A stretch of DNA of 64,000 bases from Solenopsis invicta (taxonomy: Eukaryota; Arthropoda; Insecta; Hymenoptera; Formicidae), in NCBI RefSeq assembly GCF_016802725.1, contig NC_052665.1, positions 744,001-808,000 of the forward strand, written 5' to 3'. Shown here in pieces: positions 1 through 10,369 of this stretch. A model generated the notes under the pieces. That model had not been told where the DNA came from. It saw only the letters and a list, made by a program, of their open reading frames with translations, and did no database searches. The position numbers were made by a program, and so were the translations under genes. Each line of letters begins with the position of its first letter. Positions within the stretch are counted from its first letter, which is position 1.

Positions 1-432
1 ATAAAAAAAAATTTTTTTTAATTATTGTTAATTAATTATTGTTAATTATTGTTAATTATTGTTAAAGTACTTTTCAAACTATTCAACTTTTATTCAGAAC
101 ATTTTTTTCTATCTCTCATAGTTTCAACAATATTCGCTTAGAAAGAAAAAAACCGATCTTTTGTAAAAGGGTGTTTCATCCCCTTAAACTGAAATTGGGC
201 ACAAATAAAAAATATTTTTGTGTTACGGATGGACTCCTCTATGTGTACACCAAATTTCAGATTTTTTTAAATTTCCGTGTTCGCAAACCTTTCTTGTCAG
301 TAAATATAAATCTAAATTTTTATATTTTTTGATAATACAAATTGAAGATTAATTTAAAATAAATGAGATAAAATAAAAGTAAATGTTCAAAAAAAGAACA
401 AGATAAGAATACTTGTAAGAAAACATATGTTA

Positions 433-1714
433 TTAGGAGTACAAATTGAAAACCGCCGTTTTCCAGTAGATGGCGCCAGCGGTAAATGCTGGCGCCAAAC
501 GTTAGATCAAAAATTTTAAATGTAAGGTTGGGCATCTGGCAACAATTCCTTATCATTGCAGTTGTGAATTTTTATCGGCGTTATATATTTTTTTGTGATC
601 AAAAATGTCGAAATTTGTGCCCAATAAGCGTCATTTGCGGGAAGTTTTGCTTTTTGCCTTCAATTCAAAAAATCTGCGGCTGAGGCGCGTCGAATGATTG
701 TAAAAACTTATGGTGAGGCTTCCATTAGTGAAAGAACGTGTCGAGAATGGTTCCAACGCTTCAAAAGTGGTGATTTCGGCGTAGAAGACAAGGAGCGTCC
801 CGGACAGGTGAAAAAGTTTGACGCACAATTGGAAACATTACTGAATGAAGATTCATCTCAAACGCAACAGGAGCTTGCAGATTCATTGGGCGTGACTCAA
901 CAAGCTATTTCACATCGTTTGAAAACCATGGGAATGATCCAAAAGCATGGACACTGGGTGCCATACGAATTAAAGCCGAGAGACGTCGAACGGCGTTTTT
1001 TCGCGTGCGAACAGCTGCTCCAACAGCAAAAACGGAAGGGTTTTCTGCATCGTATTGTAACCGGCGATGAAAAGTGGATCCATTATGATAATCCAAAGCG
1101 AAAAAAATCGTGGGGCTACCGCGGCCATGCATCAACATCGACGGCCAAGCCAAACATCCATGGCTCGAAGCTCATGCTGTGTATTTGGTGGGACCAGCTC
1201 GGCGTGATTTATTATGAGCTGTTGCAACCGGGTGAAACCATCACAGGAGCTCGCTACCGAACACAACTAATGCGTTTGAGCCGAGCATGGCAGGCAAAAC
1301 GGCCACAATACGAGCAAAGACACGAAAAAGTGATGTTGCTACACGACAACGCTCGGCTACATGTTGCTCAGGTCGTTAAAACCTATCTGGAAACATTGAA
1401 ATGGGACGTCTTACCTCATCCGCCGTATTCTCCTGACATCGCCCCTTCAGATTACCACTTGTTCCGATCAATGGCGCATGGCCTGGCTGAGCAGCACTTC
1501 CATTATTACCAAGAGGCCAAAAACTGGGTCGATTCGTGGATCGCCGCAAAAGATGAGCAGTTTTTTCAACGCGGGATTCGTATGCTGCCCGAAAGGTGGA
1601 AGAAAGTAGTGGCCAGCGATGGACAATACTTTCAAGAATAAATATGTAACCATTTTTCAACAATCAATCCTCAAATTTTGACAAAAAACGGCGGTTTTCA
1701 ATTTGTACTCCTAA
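433..1714 (+). mobile_element. mariner (mauritiana-like) element, copy A
   Basis: A 1282-bp element with perfect 30-bp terminal inverted repeats, 433-462 and 1685-1714. The ends read TTAGGAGTACAAATTG and its reverse complement. It is flanked by TA on both sides (431-432 and 1715-1716), the mariner target duplication. Length and structure are typical of full-length mariners. It is identical by eye to 19267-20548. Confidence 0.95.
605..1641 (+). pseudogene. mariner transposase, one-base frameshift near the start (copy A)
   Basis: The main open frame, 694-1641, encodes 315 residues of a D,D34D transposase. The first catalytic Asp is in VTGDEKW, the second in LLHDNAR, and the third in APSDYHLF, with 34 residues between the last two. 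The N-terminal HTH region with REWFQRFKSGDF and the linker WVPYEL are present. Family proteins are near 345 residues. The missing 30 or so residues are encoded from an ATG at 605 (MSKFVPNKRHL) but in another frame. The run of A at 667-672 appears one base short, so the natural start is disconnected. Translation from 694 would lack the first part of the DNA-binding domain. The rest shows no stops, so the copy is young or was recently active. Confidence 0.9.
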
Positions 1715-2016
1715 TATATAATTATAATGAAATATTTTATTTGTTAAAAATGATTAAGGATTTTATACAATACAAGGATATTATACAATTATATTACAAA
1801 TTTGCAATTATAATCTAATTTTTAAACAAAATAAACTTTATAATTATTATTTATTATAAACAAACAAAGTATTTATTCATTTTTACTCGGGATCCGCGCT
1901 TTTACAACTTGTTCGTGAGAAGGACTGGAGGGGCAACCCGGCCCGCCTGGCAGCTCTGCATGAACGTAAAAATAACGTGGTCCCTAAAATCAATCCCCAG
2001 GCATCAATGCAATGCA

Positions 2017-2570
2017 CTGTACAATAAAAATAAGAATATTTCTTAAACACTATAATGTATAAGTAAATAAAATAAATATTCTTATACATTAAGTTGCATC
2101 AATGATTCAATAATAAATGCAACTTTATGTGTAAAAGCATCTTCATGAAACATTTCTTATATGGATAGGCAAATGCGGTTTTACTGAAATGCTAGTAAAT
2201 TTGACAATAGCTTTACGAATTTTTCTGAGTGTGAATGTTACCACTTGCAAACAAAGCTTTTAATTTAAATTATTTTAATAAATAAAACAATTATAGTTTT
2301 TTTTAATTATTTAAACAATTGTAGTTTTTCTTAAATTAATTTACTGAAAATTTTTAATTTGTTTAAAATTTAGAAAAATATTATTTATTGTTTAAATGTT
2401 CAATTGATAATACATTGTACATGGGAAAGAAGAAATAAAATGTAAAATAAAGATATTGCTTAATAAATTGGAAAAGATAATTAGTTGCTATTAATAATGT
2501 ACTAAAGAAGACACAGGTCGGCAGGAGGACAGGACCGCTTCAGGCGCTGTAATGCCTTACTACGCCACTG
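2017..2570. mobile_element. Right end of a hAT-like element (copy A)
   Basis: The block ends at CCTTACTACGCCACTG (2555-2570), the reverse complement of the CAGTGGCGTAGTAAGG type of hAT terminus, followed by CATATGTG. It is the counterpart of the right end at 21404 in copy B. The left end of this copy would lie before the window. Confidence 0.7.
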
Positions 2571-3324
2571 CATATGTGTGCGCATTACGATAGTATTATA
2601 TGATAATAGAAATTATGTGTTATATACATTATTTTATTTTCCATGCGTTATGCTAATTAGAATTTGATTTACAATATAATCAAACTCGCATTAATAATAA
2701 ACTAGTTCCATGCTCGCTAAGTTAATAGACTACTCGGTAGTATACTAATAGCGTTTTTCACTGGGCGACACTGAGTGCGCACTGGAAATTCGCCGAGTTC
2801 AAGCGACACTGCCCGAGTGCACTGACAGTGCGAGTTTCTTGCACTCTCAGCTAAACACGTCCATTATTTTCCGTGCAGTTTTATGGCGCATTATATTCGA
2901 TACCTTTTGAACATTAGCATCACAAAAATTTGTAATTTAATATGGAAGGATCGATTAGTTTATGTATTTCTTTTAGAATAAATACTGAAATATTAACTTT
3001 AACCCTTGAGCCGCTTGAAACGGACTTATATAATAAATTAAAGAGTAAGTATATACTTATAATCTTGGTTTTTGAGGTTATTCAATGCACATGTTAGAAA
3101 AGAAATTGATAAATTTCTATAAAATTAATTAATAAAAATAATAATAAAATTAATAAAATAATAAAATTAATTGGTAAGTACCACAGACTCCATTAGATTA
3201 AAAATAATTAATAATAATAATGTAATATAATAATAATAGTAATAGTAATAGTAGTAATAGTAATAATAGTAATAATAATAATATAATTAATAATACAATT
3301 ATTAATAATATAATTATTTGTATT

Positions 3325-3665
3325 AGAGAATAAAACGTAGGAAATACGAATCAAACGCAATAGTTGGTGCGTCAATATAATAATACATATATTTCGCTAT
3401 TAATACATAAACGTGAATACAAATAACGGACGCGTTTCAACTTTCCTTGAAGTCATTCTCAACGATAATTTTCAATTAACAAAATCATATATGCTAATTG
3501 TTAATTTAAAATTATCGTTGAGAATGACTTCAAAGAAAGTCGAAACGCGTCCGTTATTTGTATTCACATTTGTATATGTACTGATAGCGAAATATATTTA
3601 CTATTTATATTATTGACGCACCAACTACCGCATTTGACTCGCATTTCCTACGTTTTATTCTCTAA
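3325..3665. mobile_element. Palindromic MITE nested in the Harbinger-like element
   Basis: A near-perfect hairpin of about 340 bp. The outer arms read AGAGAATAAAACGTAGGAAA at the left and the reverse complement at the right. The centre is around 3490. The flanking TTA/TAA is part of the palindrome, so the exact target duplication is ambiguous. The open frames inside are by-products of the palindrome. Confidence 0.75.
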
Positions 3666-3743
3666 TTTTAATACTACCAAGTCTATCTTAAATATTTTGA
3701 TAATTATTTGTAGTATTGATACTATATATTTATACAATATATA

Positions 3744-4013
3744 TTATTGCTTCACGTGTAATACAATATAATCTGCAGAAACAATGAAAACAGATGTACT
3801 TACATCTTTATCCGTTAAGTTATGCACCACCTGAACAAAATTTTTGATTTTCGGAATTTTCCGTGGATTTTTTAATACTTCATCACTGCTAGATGATGAT
3901 GAAGAAAGCAAATCTAGTAATGCAATTGCTAATCGTGCGTCCCGCGCAGCCATGTTGCACTGAACTGGCACCGTCTCTGGGAGCTCGTGCCGAAATCTTG
4001 CACGAAAGGGCAA
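3744..4013 (-). pseudogene. Relic of a Harbinger-type transposase N-terminus
   Basis: An 89-codon frame with a poly-Ser stretch followed by acidic residues (LDLLSSSSSSSDE) and then IKNFVQVVHNLTDKD. This layout resembles the first exon of insect Harbinger transposases. The same arrangement appears in the sibling elements at 44439-44660 and about 45670-45850. The nuclease domain is missing. The family assignment is inferred from motif layout only. Confidence 0.45.
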
Positions 4014-4434
4014 AAATTCGGCACTAGCCTTCCCAGTGAAACTGCGCGCACCGGTTTCATGCGCACCGAAACGTTCAGTGAAACACGTTGCCCGTAGCGA
4101 GTGCGCACTCAGTGCGCACCAGTTCTCCCAGTGAAAAACGCTATAACATTAAAAATATTACATTAAAGTGCAAAAAAAAGTGTTGTGAAAGAAAAGAAAA
4201 GTGTTCCTTAATAATAGAAATTGAGAAGTAATTTCTCATAGGTATTAAATTTGTTAATACTTATATACCAGTCATAATTAATTCAGGCACGTTACCCAAA
4301 TAAATTTCTTGCGTGCAAATTTTTACACGCAATATGCATTTTACACGCAATATGCATGAGAATTTTGTAACAGATTAGCATGAATTTTATTTGAAGAACG
4401 TGTTACATCGTGTATATTGCTTACAAGTGGTTAA

Positions 4435-4570
4435 TAGCGTTTTCTACTGCAATGGTTTTTAACCCAGATTCATTGCCATTTGCCGGAATCATTGAATTAG
4501 AATGGACGATCATTCGTTTCGGCAAATGGCGACGAACACGGATTAAAAACCATTGCAGTAGAAAATGCTA
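4435..4570. mobile_element. 136-bp MITE of the TAGCGTTTT family (copy A)
   Basis: Inverted ends TAGCGTTTTCTACTGCAATG and reverse complement, flanked by TAA at 4432-4434 and 4571-4573. It shares its first nine bases and its target preference with the elements at 2749-4143 and 44154-44903. The copy B equivalent (21851-21974) has lost the right terminus. Confidence 0.85.
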
Positions 4571-4817
4571 TAACTCATATATTGTCCCATATACTGACAA
4601 ATTACATGCAGACGGCTAACATATTGCTAGTCGTTTGCTCATAATTTAACAATACAGTGCACAACTTTTCCGAATAGTATATTATGCAACATGGGCTGAG
4701 ATTTGCCGTTCTTGACTGAGGACGATGTTTTCAGTACGAAACGCAGCTACACGCGCAAAACGCGCGTAGTACAGCCGAAAGCTAAAAACAGCGTCCAAAG
4801 TCGAGAACACGCTCGAC

Positions 4818-5290
4818 CAGTGTTGTTAGACGGGCCCGGTTTTTCACGCATGCGCGTCAAATGAGGCTTCAGTAAAGTAGATTTTAGTGACAGAAAGGAG
4901 ATCTTTGGTAACCCATACCAATTTTGGAATTCTGCAAACTGACGTTTTTTGATTGCTTCTTTTGTCTCTGAATTTTATAAATCTATATTAAAATAAATAG
5001 ATTAGTTCGCGTTGCTTAAAATCTTTAAAAATTCTTGTACTTAAAATAAAATAAATATACATTTAAGCAAATAAAAAAGATATATAGGAGAGATATATAG
5101 AAGAGGGAGACAACAAAGATATTCAATGCGAAAAAAAATATTGAGTGAAAGCAACGTGAACAAACCGATGTATATTTACCTTACCCTATCCTAATCATAT
5201 GACGAGCCCGCAACGCGCCCCTTTCTCGGTACACCAGTTACAGCGCTGATTGTAGCCATGCGCAAAAACCGGGCCCGTCTAACAACACTG
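4818..5290. mobile_element. hAT MITE, 473 bp, inserted in copy A only
   Basis: Terminal inverted repeats begin CAGTGTTGTTAGACGGG. The element is flanked by a perfect 8-bp duplication CGCTCGAC (4810-4817 and 5291-5298). The homologous site in copy B has a single CGCTCGAC near 22174-22181. The eight-base target duplication and CAG terminus are diagnostic of hAT. It contains no transposase. Confidence 0.95.
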
Positions 5291-5399
5291 CGCTCGACCT
5301 CATGAAAATACGTTTTTTGCGGAATTCGAACAAGCGCGTTTTTCTGTCACTGCCTGTCCCGGTTGTAGGTTATAAGACATCAATATACTACCTTCGCTC

Positions 5400-5834
5400 A
5401 TGCATTCGACCCATAGACATAGAATCTATAGACCGAGCATTCGAGGAGTGGGGACGTGAAAAACTAGAAAAAGATAGCAAGCTTTGGAGCACTCTTCTGT
5501 CTTTGTCTAATGACGCGCGTGGGGAATTTTCACTTGTTTTTTTTTTTTTTTTAATATTTTGACGTTTACAAACGTAATAAAGAAACTGATAAATTTAACA
5601 TTAATAAAACTAAAAATAAATGATTTATTTACTGAAAAGAAACATGCTTTTAATCAAGCTCCATTGATGGATCATAGAAATCAATTAATTCGTATTCTCT
5701 TAGAAAAGTTTTTCACTCTTCGTATACATCATTATGCTGCTTCTAAGAATAACAAAATTAGACGAATAAGATCTAAATTCACAAAACTCATTTTATTTAA
5801 AAATCAATAACATATATATATATATATATTTTTA
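5400..5834. other. Copy A-specific segment with possible transposon tail
   Basis: Homology to copy B breaks at 5399 and resumes at 5835. The segment contains an open frame at 5559-5810 whose end (HHYAASKNNKIRRIRSKF, then TKLILFKNQ and a stop) looks like a coding C-terminus, possibly of a transposase. I cannot assign a family. A poly-T run at 5538-5552 and (TA)n at 5815-5830 flank it. It replaces the different 1.15-kb segment found in copy B. Confidence 0.4.
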
Positions 5835-6372
5835 TACAATATATAACAATGCAATGTGTTTAAAATCAAATCAAATAAAGATTTAAATCATTTCTTTAAT
5901 GTTTCCAATGTAAAAGAGCAAAAAAATAACATCAGAAAAAAATTTATTGAAAAGATTTTTTATAATGTTTTAAATACTTTTTTTTAATAAGTAATATATA
6001 TTATAATTACCATAATTTCTCTCAAGTTTCTTTTTAATTATTGATGAGGGAATAATAATTGAAATATTCTAAAAGTATAATATAGTTAGATATAAATTAT
6101 ATACAGTATAATAATCTTCCTTTGCATGATTAATTTTTAATTATTTATTGTTTAAAAAATAATTTTTTATCAAAATTATCTATTTAAAAAGATTCTTATG
6201 TTGAGACCAATAATCAATTAGTTTTGCAGAACTTTCTATTTCAATTATTGTCCAATAAATTTAAAATAAAAAAAGCTAACTTATAATTAATTTTTTTCTA
6301 GATATTTTGTCTACTCAAACACAATCCGATATAGTTAAATATATTGGTTATTGTAATTCAAACTGCGTTTCA

Positions 6373-8336
6373 ATGTCAATGATAAGAAGAATCACATTAG
6401 ACGAGGAAACGAAAAAAAATCCTCAATTGAAGCTATCCGATATACAATCACTGAGAGAATGGTGCGAGAAACAACCTCACTTACCAAAAATTGAGGATAG
6501 CTTTCTCGCTTTGTTTCTTCACAGAAATTATTATAACGTAGAATTTGCTAAAAATACAATCGAGAATTATTACACGACTAGGACGCATTTACCAGAATTA
6601 TTTTGCAATAGAGATCCACTCGTTGAAAAAGAACTACAACAAGCCTTCAAAGTCACGTAAGCAACTTTATCCATATTAGTGAAGTAATATACAATAGTAA
6701 TAGTATAAATTCATATATTTATATGCATGCATGCATGTACAACTCTCACAAACTGTTATAATTGTATTAATATATAGATAACGTCATGTGTATAAAATCA
6801 CTAATTTATAATATATGAGGTATTAAATATAATACACATTTTTAAAAGTGTACTAAAAAATAAAATAGTATTCGGATAAATAAAATAAATTTTACAAAGT
6901 ATATAGGTATACTATATTTAATTGTAAGTTTTTAACAGTAATGAAGAATATTTTTACTAATATTTTTTATATCGTCTATTAATAAATTGAGATAAATCAA
7001 TTTGATTTAAAAAGGCTTTTTTCCCCTCTGAGTGGAGTAACGAATGATGGTTACACGCTGATGTATGCAACACTTCTGGATGGTGATCCTTCACACTTTA
7101 ACTTGAATGCAACAATCAAATATATCCTGATGTTAAGCGACATTATTTATCTAACGGATGGTACAAACAATGGTTATGTCTTTATTGGCAATGCAGATAA
7201 ACTATCTTTTGGTCATATCGCAAAAATAAGACCATTAGCAACCAAGATAGCTTTAGACTATATTCAAGAGGCAATGCCAGTACGTCTAAAAGACCTCCAT
7301 GTCATAAACGCACCACCTGCCATGGAATTGCTCATGAATATTGCCAAACCTTTTATGAAGAAAGAGATGATAGACATGGTAAATATAACTGATTAATTTT
7401 ATTGAAAATAAGTTTCATTGTAATTATTTATTATCAGTATCCGCATTTTTAAGAAATGCGTTTATTAAATAATAGCAATTAAATAATTCTGTAATGTCAC
7501 AAACCATTATTTTTAAACAATAATAAACAATTCTAAACAAAAAATAAGATTAAGATTAATAATGTGCACAAATGAAGAAAAACATTTTTTATTTTAAATA
7601 TTATTTCAGCCAGAATATTGTTTGCAATATAAAGAATATTCTTTACAATGTTGTGAAATGCTTGTTAGCAAAGTAAATTGCTTGTCGATTTAATTTATGA
7701 TACTATGTATTCCAGCTTCTATTTATAACTATATTTCAAGACCAACACGCAATCGACGCGCAGTTTACATGAATTCTAGAAATTGTAAAAATTCATAGAA
7801 ATATTATTAAGCACCAAGACTCGACTTGATCAAACAATTGTTTTGTTTAATTATTTAATTCAATTATTTTTACGTTATTTTTAATTACTTTTATAGATTT
7901 AAATAAACTTAGAATTATGCAAAATATAATTTTTGAGCGTTATCGATAAACGTAAAAATATCTGTCTCCTTATATAACATTAAAATTTTAATTTTAAAAA
8001 TGAACCTCAAGTTTTAATACTACTATAATCTATTTGTTATTCAAATAAATTTCTTCTAAATTTTTTTAACTTTTCTAGATACATTTTCATTCATCGTTGG
8101 AAAGCCTTTCCAAGTACATTTCGATAGACGCGCTGCCGAATGAGGCGTATGGAAATGGAGGTTCAATACAAGAATTAAACGAAATTCAAATAAAGCGAAT
8201 CGAAGACTATCGTGAATGGTTCCTGCAGGACGAAGCAACCGGACGTGTTAACGAAGCGTTGAGAATTGGCAAGAGCAAGTCAGCGAGTGATTTGTTCGGT
8301 GTAGAGGGTAACTTTAGAAAACTCGACATAGATTAA
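6373..8336 (+). CDS. CRAL-TRIO lipid-binding protein (alpha-tocopherol transfer protein-like), copy A
   Basis: Three coding exons, 6373-6656, 7033-7378 and 8079-8336, join through GT-AG introns into a 295-residue protein. The SEC14/CRAL-TRIO family consists of cytosolic carriers of hydrophobic ligands such as tocopherol, retinoids or phosphoinositides. The N-terminal CRAL-TRIO-N helix bundle (LREWCEKQPHLP, about residues 27-38; LFCNRDP, about 76-82) is followed by the lipid-binding fold (YVFIGNADKLSFGH to PFMKKEM) and the usual tail with LPNEAYGNGG and DLFGVEGNFRKLDID. Starting at 6373 gives the same spacing as the diverged copy at 31538. An acceptor at 6300 (TTTTTCTAG) suggests an upstream non-coding exon. 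AATAAA follows at about 8593. No stop or frameshift is seen. The ligand is not predictable. Confidence 0.9.
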
Positions 8337-8831
8337 TGAAACTGTAGATATAATCTTATAATATTTATAACTAACAATTTATAAACATATACAAATACGA
8401 TTATAACTAATTATTACATTCTTATGTACGATTTCTTTTTGTAGTATTATTTTGTACTTTACAAGGTTTTACGTAAATATGTAATTGATGTGCAGTGTAT
8501 CTATCTGAATCAATTCTCTGCAAAGGTTATGGAAGGTGTTGTAAACCCTAGTGATTTTTCGATTTTAAATAAATTAATAGATGGTAAAGGAAATAAATAG
8601 ACTTTTTTTCTTAAAAAAAATTATTAATAATAAAAATCTCTTTATTCAAGACCGTTATATTTACTATACTTTATTAGTAATTCTTATAGAATAACTAAGA
8701 ATTTGTTTAATATGATAACATAAAAAATCAAGTTTAATTACAAAATTGGTTAGTAACAAAAAGTAAAAAAAGCTGCAGCAAAAAATGAAATAATAAAATC
8801 GGTAGTCCATTTATCTATGATTAACCGTTAA

Positions 8832-9793
8832 ACACGTAAGTGGGTCTAAGAGACCCCATATAAAGTTTTGAACGCTTGCTATGTGAAGACGGAATGAGAT
8901 ATGAAGTTCGAACCAAGACGTAAAAAAAGTTTGAAATCTCCTCTTTCGATTGATATGGTTGATCAACTTCATTGGTCAACTAGAATTCGAACGGCACGGC
9001 AGCCAAATTTTGTTAGGGTCAATGCGATCTATATAGTGTGTAAGTGAAACTTTTTTGTGACTAGTTTACATAAAAAAGCTGGACAAAATACGTTCAAACA
9101 GGTCAATTCGCAGATGTTACTTGCATATACTCTGTCTAAAGTTGGAATACTATCAAATGCTCTAGAAAAAGGAGTTTTTCTGAAATATATCATGAAACAC
9201 ATTAATTTTCAATTTTAGACACGATTTAATCAAAAATACCTCATATTCGCTTTGTTACATAAGTACATTTTTTAATAGAAATGACAATGATATAATTTTT
9301 TTTTGAGAGTATAAATCGTTACCTTTAAAACACCGTATTGTAAAGTTCTTTAAAGTTTTTCGTTGCAAAGATATGATTTTTTTTAAGTGGATTTTTAGAT
9401 GTCCAAAATTACCTCATATTCTCCATGTTACATAATTATACTTTTTAAAAAGAATGACTTTGCCAAATTTTATTTTGAAAGTGTGACTCTTTAGCTTTAA
9501 AACACCGTATTTGAAAGTCCTTAAAAGTTTTTTATTGCAAAGATATGATTTTTTGAAGGAAAAGAATTTTTGACCAAATTCTCATTTTTGCTTAATGGTT
9601 CTTCCTTTATAACTTTTCAATAAATTGTTTTTTGGCAATGCCGATTGTGCAGTCACACCCCTAAGATTCTGAACTTTTATTAAAAAAAAAATTGTTGAAA
9701 AATATTGATTGTAATCAAAGTTATAGCTTTTCAAATTTGGAAAAGTCTTTCAGACTCGAAAATGTGTTTCTGTATTTTACAGGATTGGTGTGT
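8832..9793. mobile_element. piggyBac-like non-autonomous element, copy A
   Basis: Flanked by TTAA at 8828-8831 and 9794-9797. The left end reads ACACGTAAGTGGGTCTAAG and forms the GGGTCTNNGAGACCC palindrome often seen at piggyBac-like termini. The right end carries a related GTCTNNCAGACTC motif. Inside are two degenerate direct repeats of about 170 bp (9238-9405 and 9410-9570) sharing ACCTCATATTC, TTAAAACACCGTATT and GCAAAGATATGATTTTTT. No coding capacity is visible. The family call rests on TTAA plus the terminal motif. Confidence 0.55.
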
Positions 9794-9929
9794 TTAAGGA
9801 TTAATGATAAATATATTCAAAGACAAATGTTCAAAGAGTATTGTAAAAATAAAGATGACTTGTTAATTATGAAAACCTAGCTTTTAATAATTCTTAAAGC
9901 TTAACTACCCTGTCTTACCGTACTTTCTT

Positions 9930-10079
9930 CTAAGTATTATTTTGTAGTTCATACTTTATAATGTTTTACCTAATGGATGCATAGTGTAATCCTAAACTAT
10001 CCGAAACAATCCTTTGCATAGATTGTAGAAGGCATTGAAAACCCCAATGATTTTTTTAAATAAATCAGTAAACGGCCGA
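9930..10079. repeat. Degenerate second copy of the CRAL-TRIO gene 3' flank
   Basis: This run resembles 8428-8600: AGTATTATTTTGTA, then TTTACNTAA, GCATAG/GCAGTG, CTATCYGAANCAATYCT, TTGTAGAAGGCATTGAAAACCC, AATGATTTTT and AAATAAAT occur in the same order. It is far more diverged than the A/B pair, so it is probably the tail of an older duplicate. Confidence 0.65.
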
Positions 10080-10369
10080 TAGTGATGGGCTAAACAATTA
10101 TTTTTACTATTTGGTTATAACCGTTATTTTAAAATAACTGGTTATTGCAACAGGTATTTGATTAAATGATTACTAGTATTTAATCACATTATAATTTACA
10201 ATAATTTACCTATATTAGAAAATCTTAACTAATTATCTATCATATTAATTAAGCTAAATTTTATACAAAAAAAATATTAATATAATTAAGGTAAAATATT
10301 GTTATTAAAGAAAAAAACAGAAAAATATTATTTTTGAAATTTTTTTTTTTTTATTTTTTTTATTACATA

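Larger units (their letters stand above)
299..1887. mobile_element. AT-rich insert with short inverted ends, hosting a mariner
   Basis: Compared with the left arm at 13931-14340, the right arm is interrupted exactly here. The insert begins AGTAAATATAAAT and ends with the near reverse complement, ATTCATTTTTACT. Without the mariner it is about 0.3 kb. It is probably a small non-autonomous element; I could not fix the target duplication. The same insert is at 19133-20721 in copy B. Confidence 0.5.
1..2016. mobile_element. Right arm of a Tc5-like long-inverted-repeat element (copy A, cut by window start)
   Basis: Equivalent to 18835-20850 in copy B. The part 120-297 and the part 1888-2016 are the reverse complement of 13931-14340, the left arm of the complete element. 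The arm is split by an AT-rich insert (299-1887) that carries a mariner. The rest of this element lies before the window. Confidence 0.75.
2749..4143. mobile_element. PIF/Harbinger-like element inserted in copy A only
   Basis: The ends are TAGCGTTTTTCACTGGG and its reverse complement, flanked by TAA on both sides (2746-2748 and 4144-4146). Copy B has the uninterrupted site with a single TAA at 21579-21581. The three-base TWA target duplication and the acidic, Ser-rich reading frame near the right end suggest PIF/Harbinger. Subterminal repeats GTGCGCACTCAGTGCGCAC lie near both ends. No full transposase remains. Simple ATA/TAG repeats fill 3180-3320. Confidence 0.85.
1..9797. repeat. Segmental duplication, copy A
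   Basis: This stretch is nearly identical, in the same orientation, to 18835-27455. Position 1 pairs with 18835, and the gene exons pair at an offset of 17661-17662. Collinear blocks are 1-2748, 4147-4817, 5299-5399 and 5835-about 9803. The differences are two transposon insertions in A (2749-4146 and 4818-5298), an unrelated segment at 5400-5834, and small indels. By eye, point differences in aligned blocks are roughly 1%. The left boundary lies before the window. Confidence 0.93.

Noticed and set aside
1376..1663. 95-codon antisense frame in the mariner (also 20210-20497)
   Set aside because: Shadow of the transposase coding strand.
3413..3616. 67-codon frame
   Set aside because: Lies inside a palindromic MITE; the two halves mirror each other.
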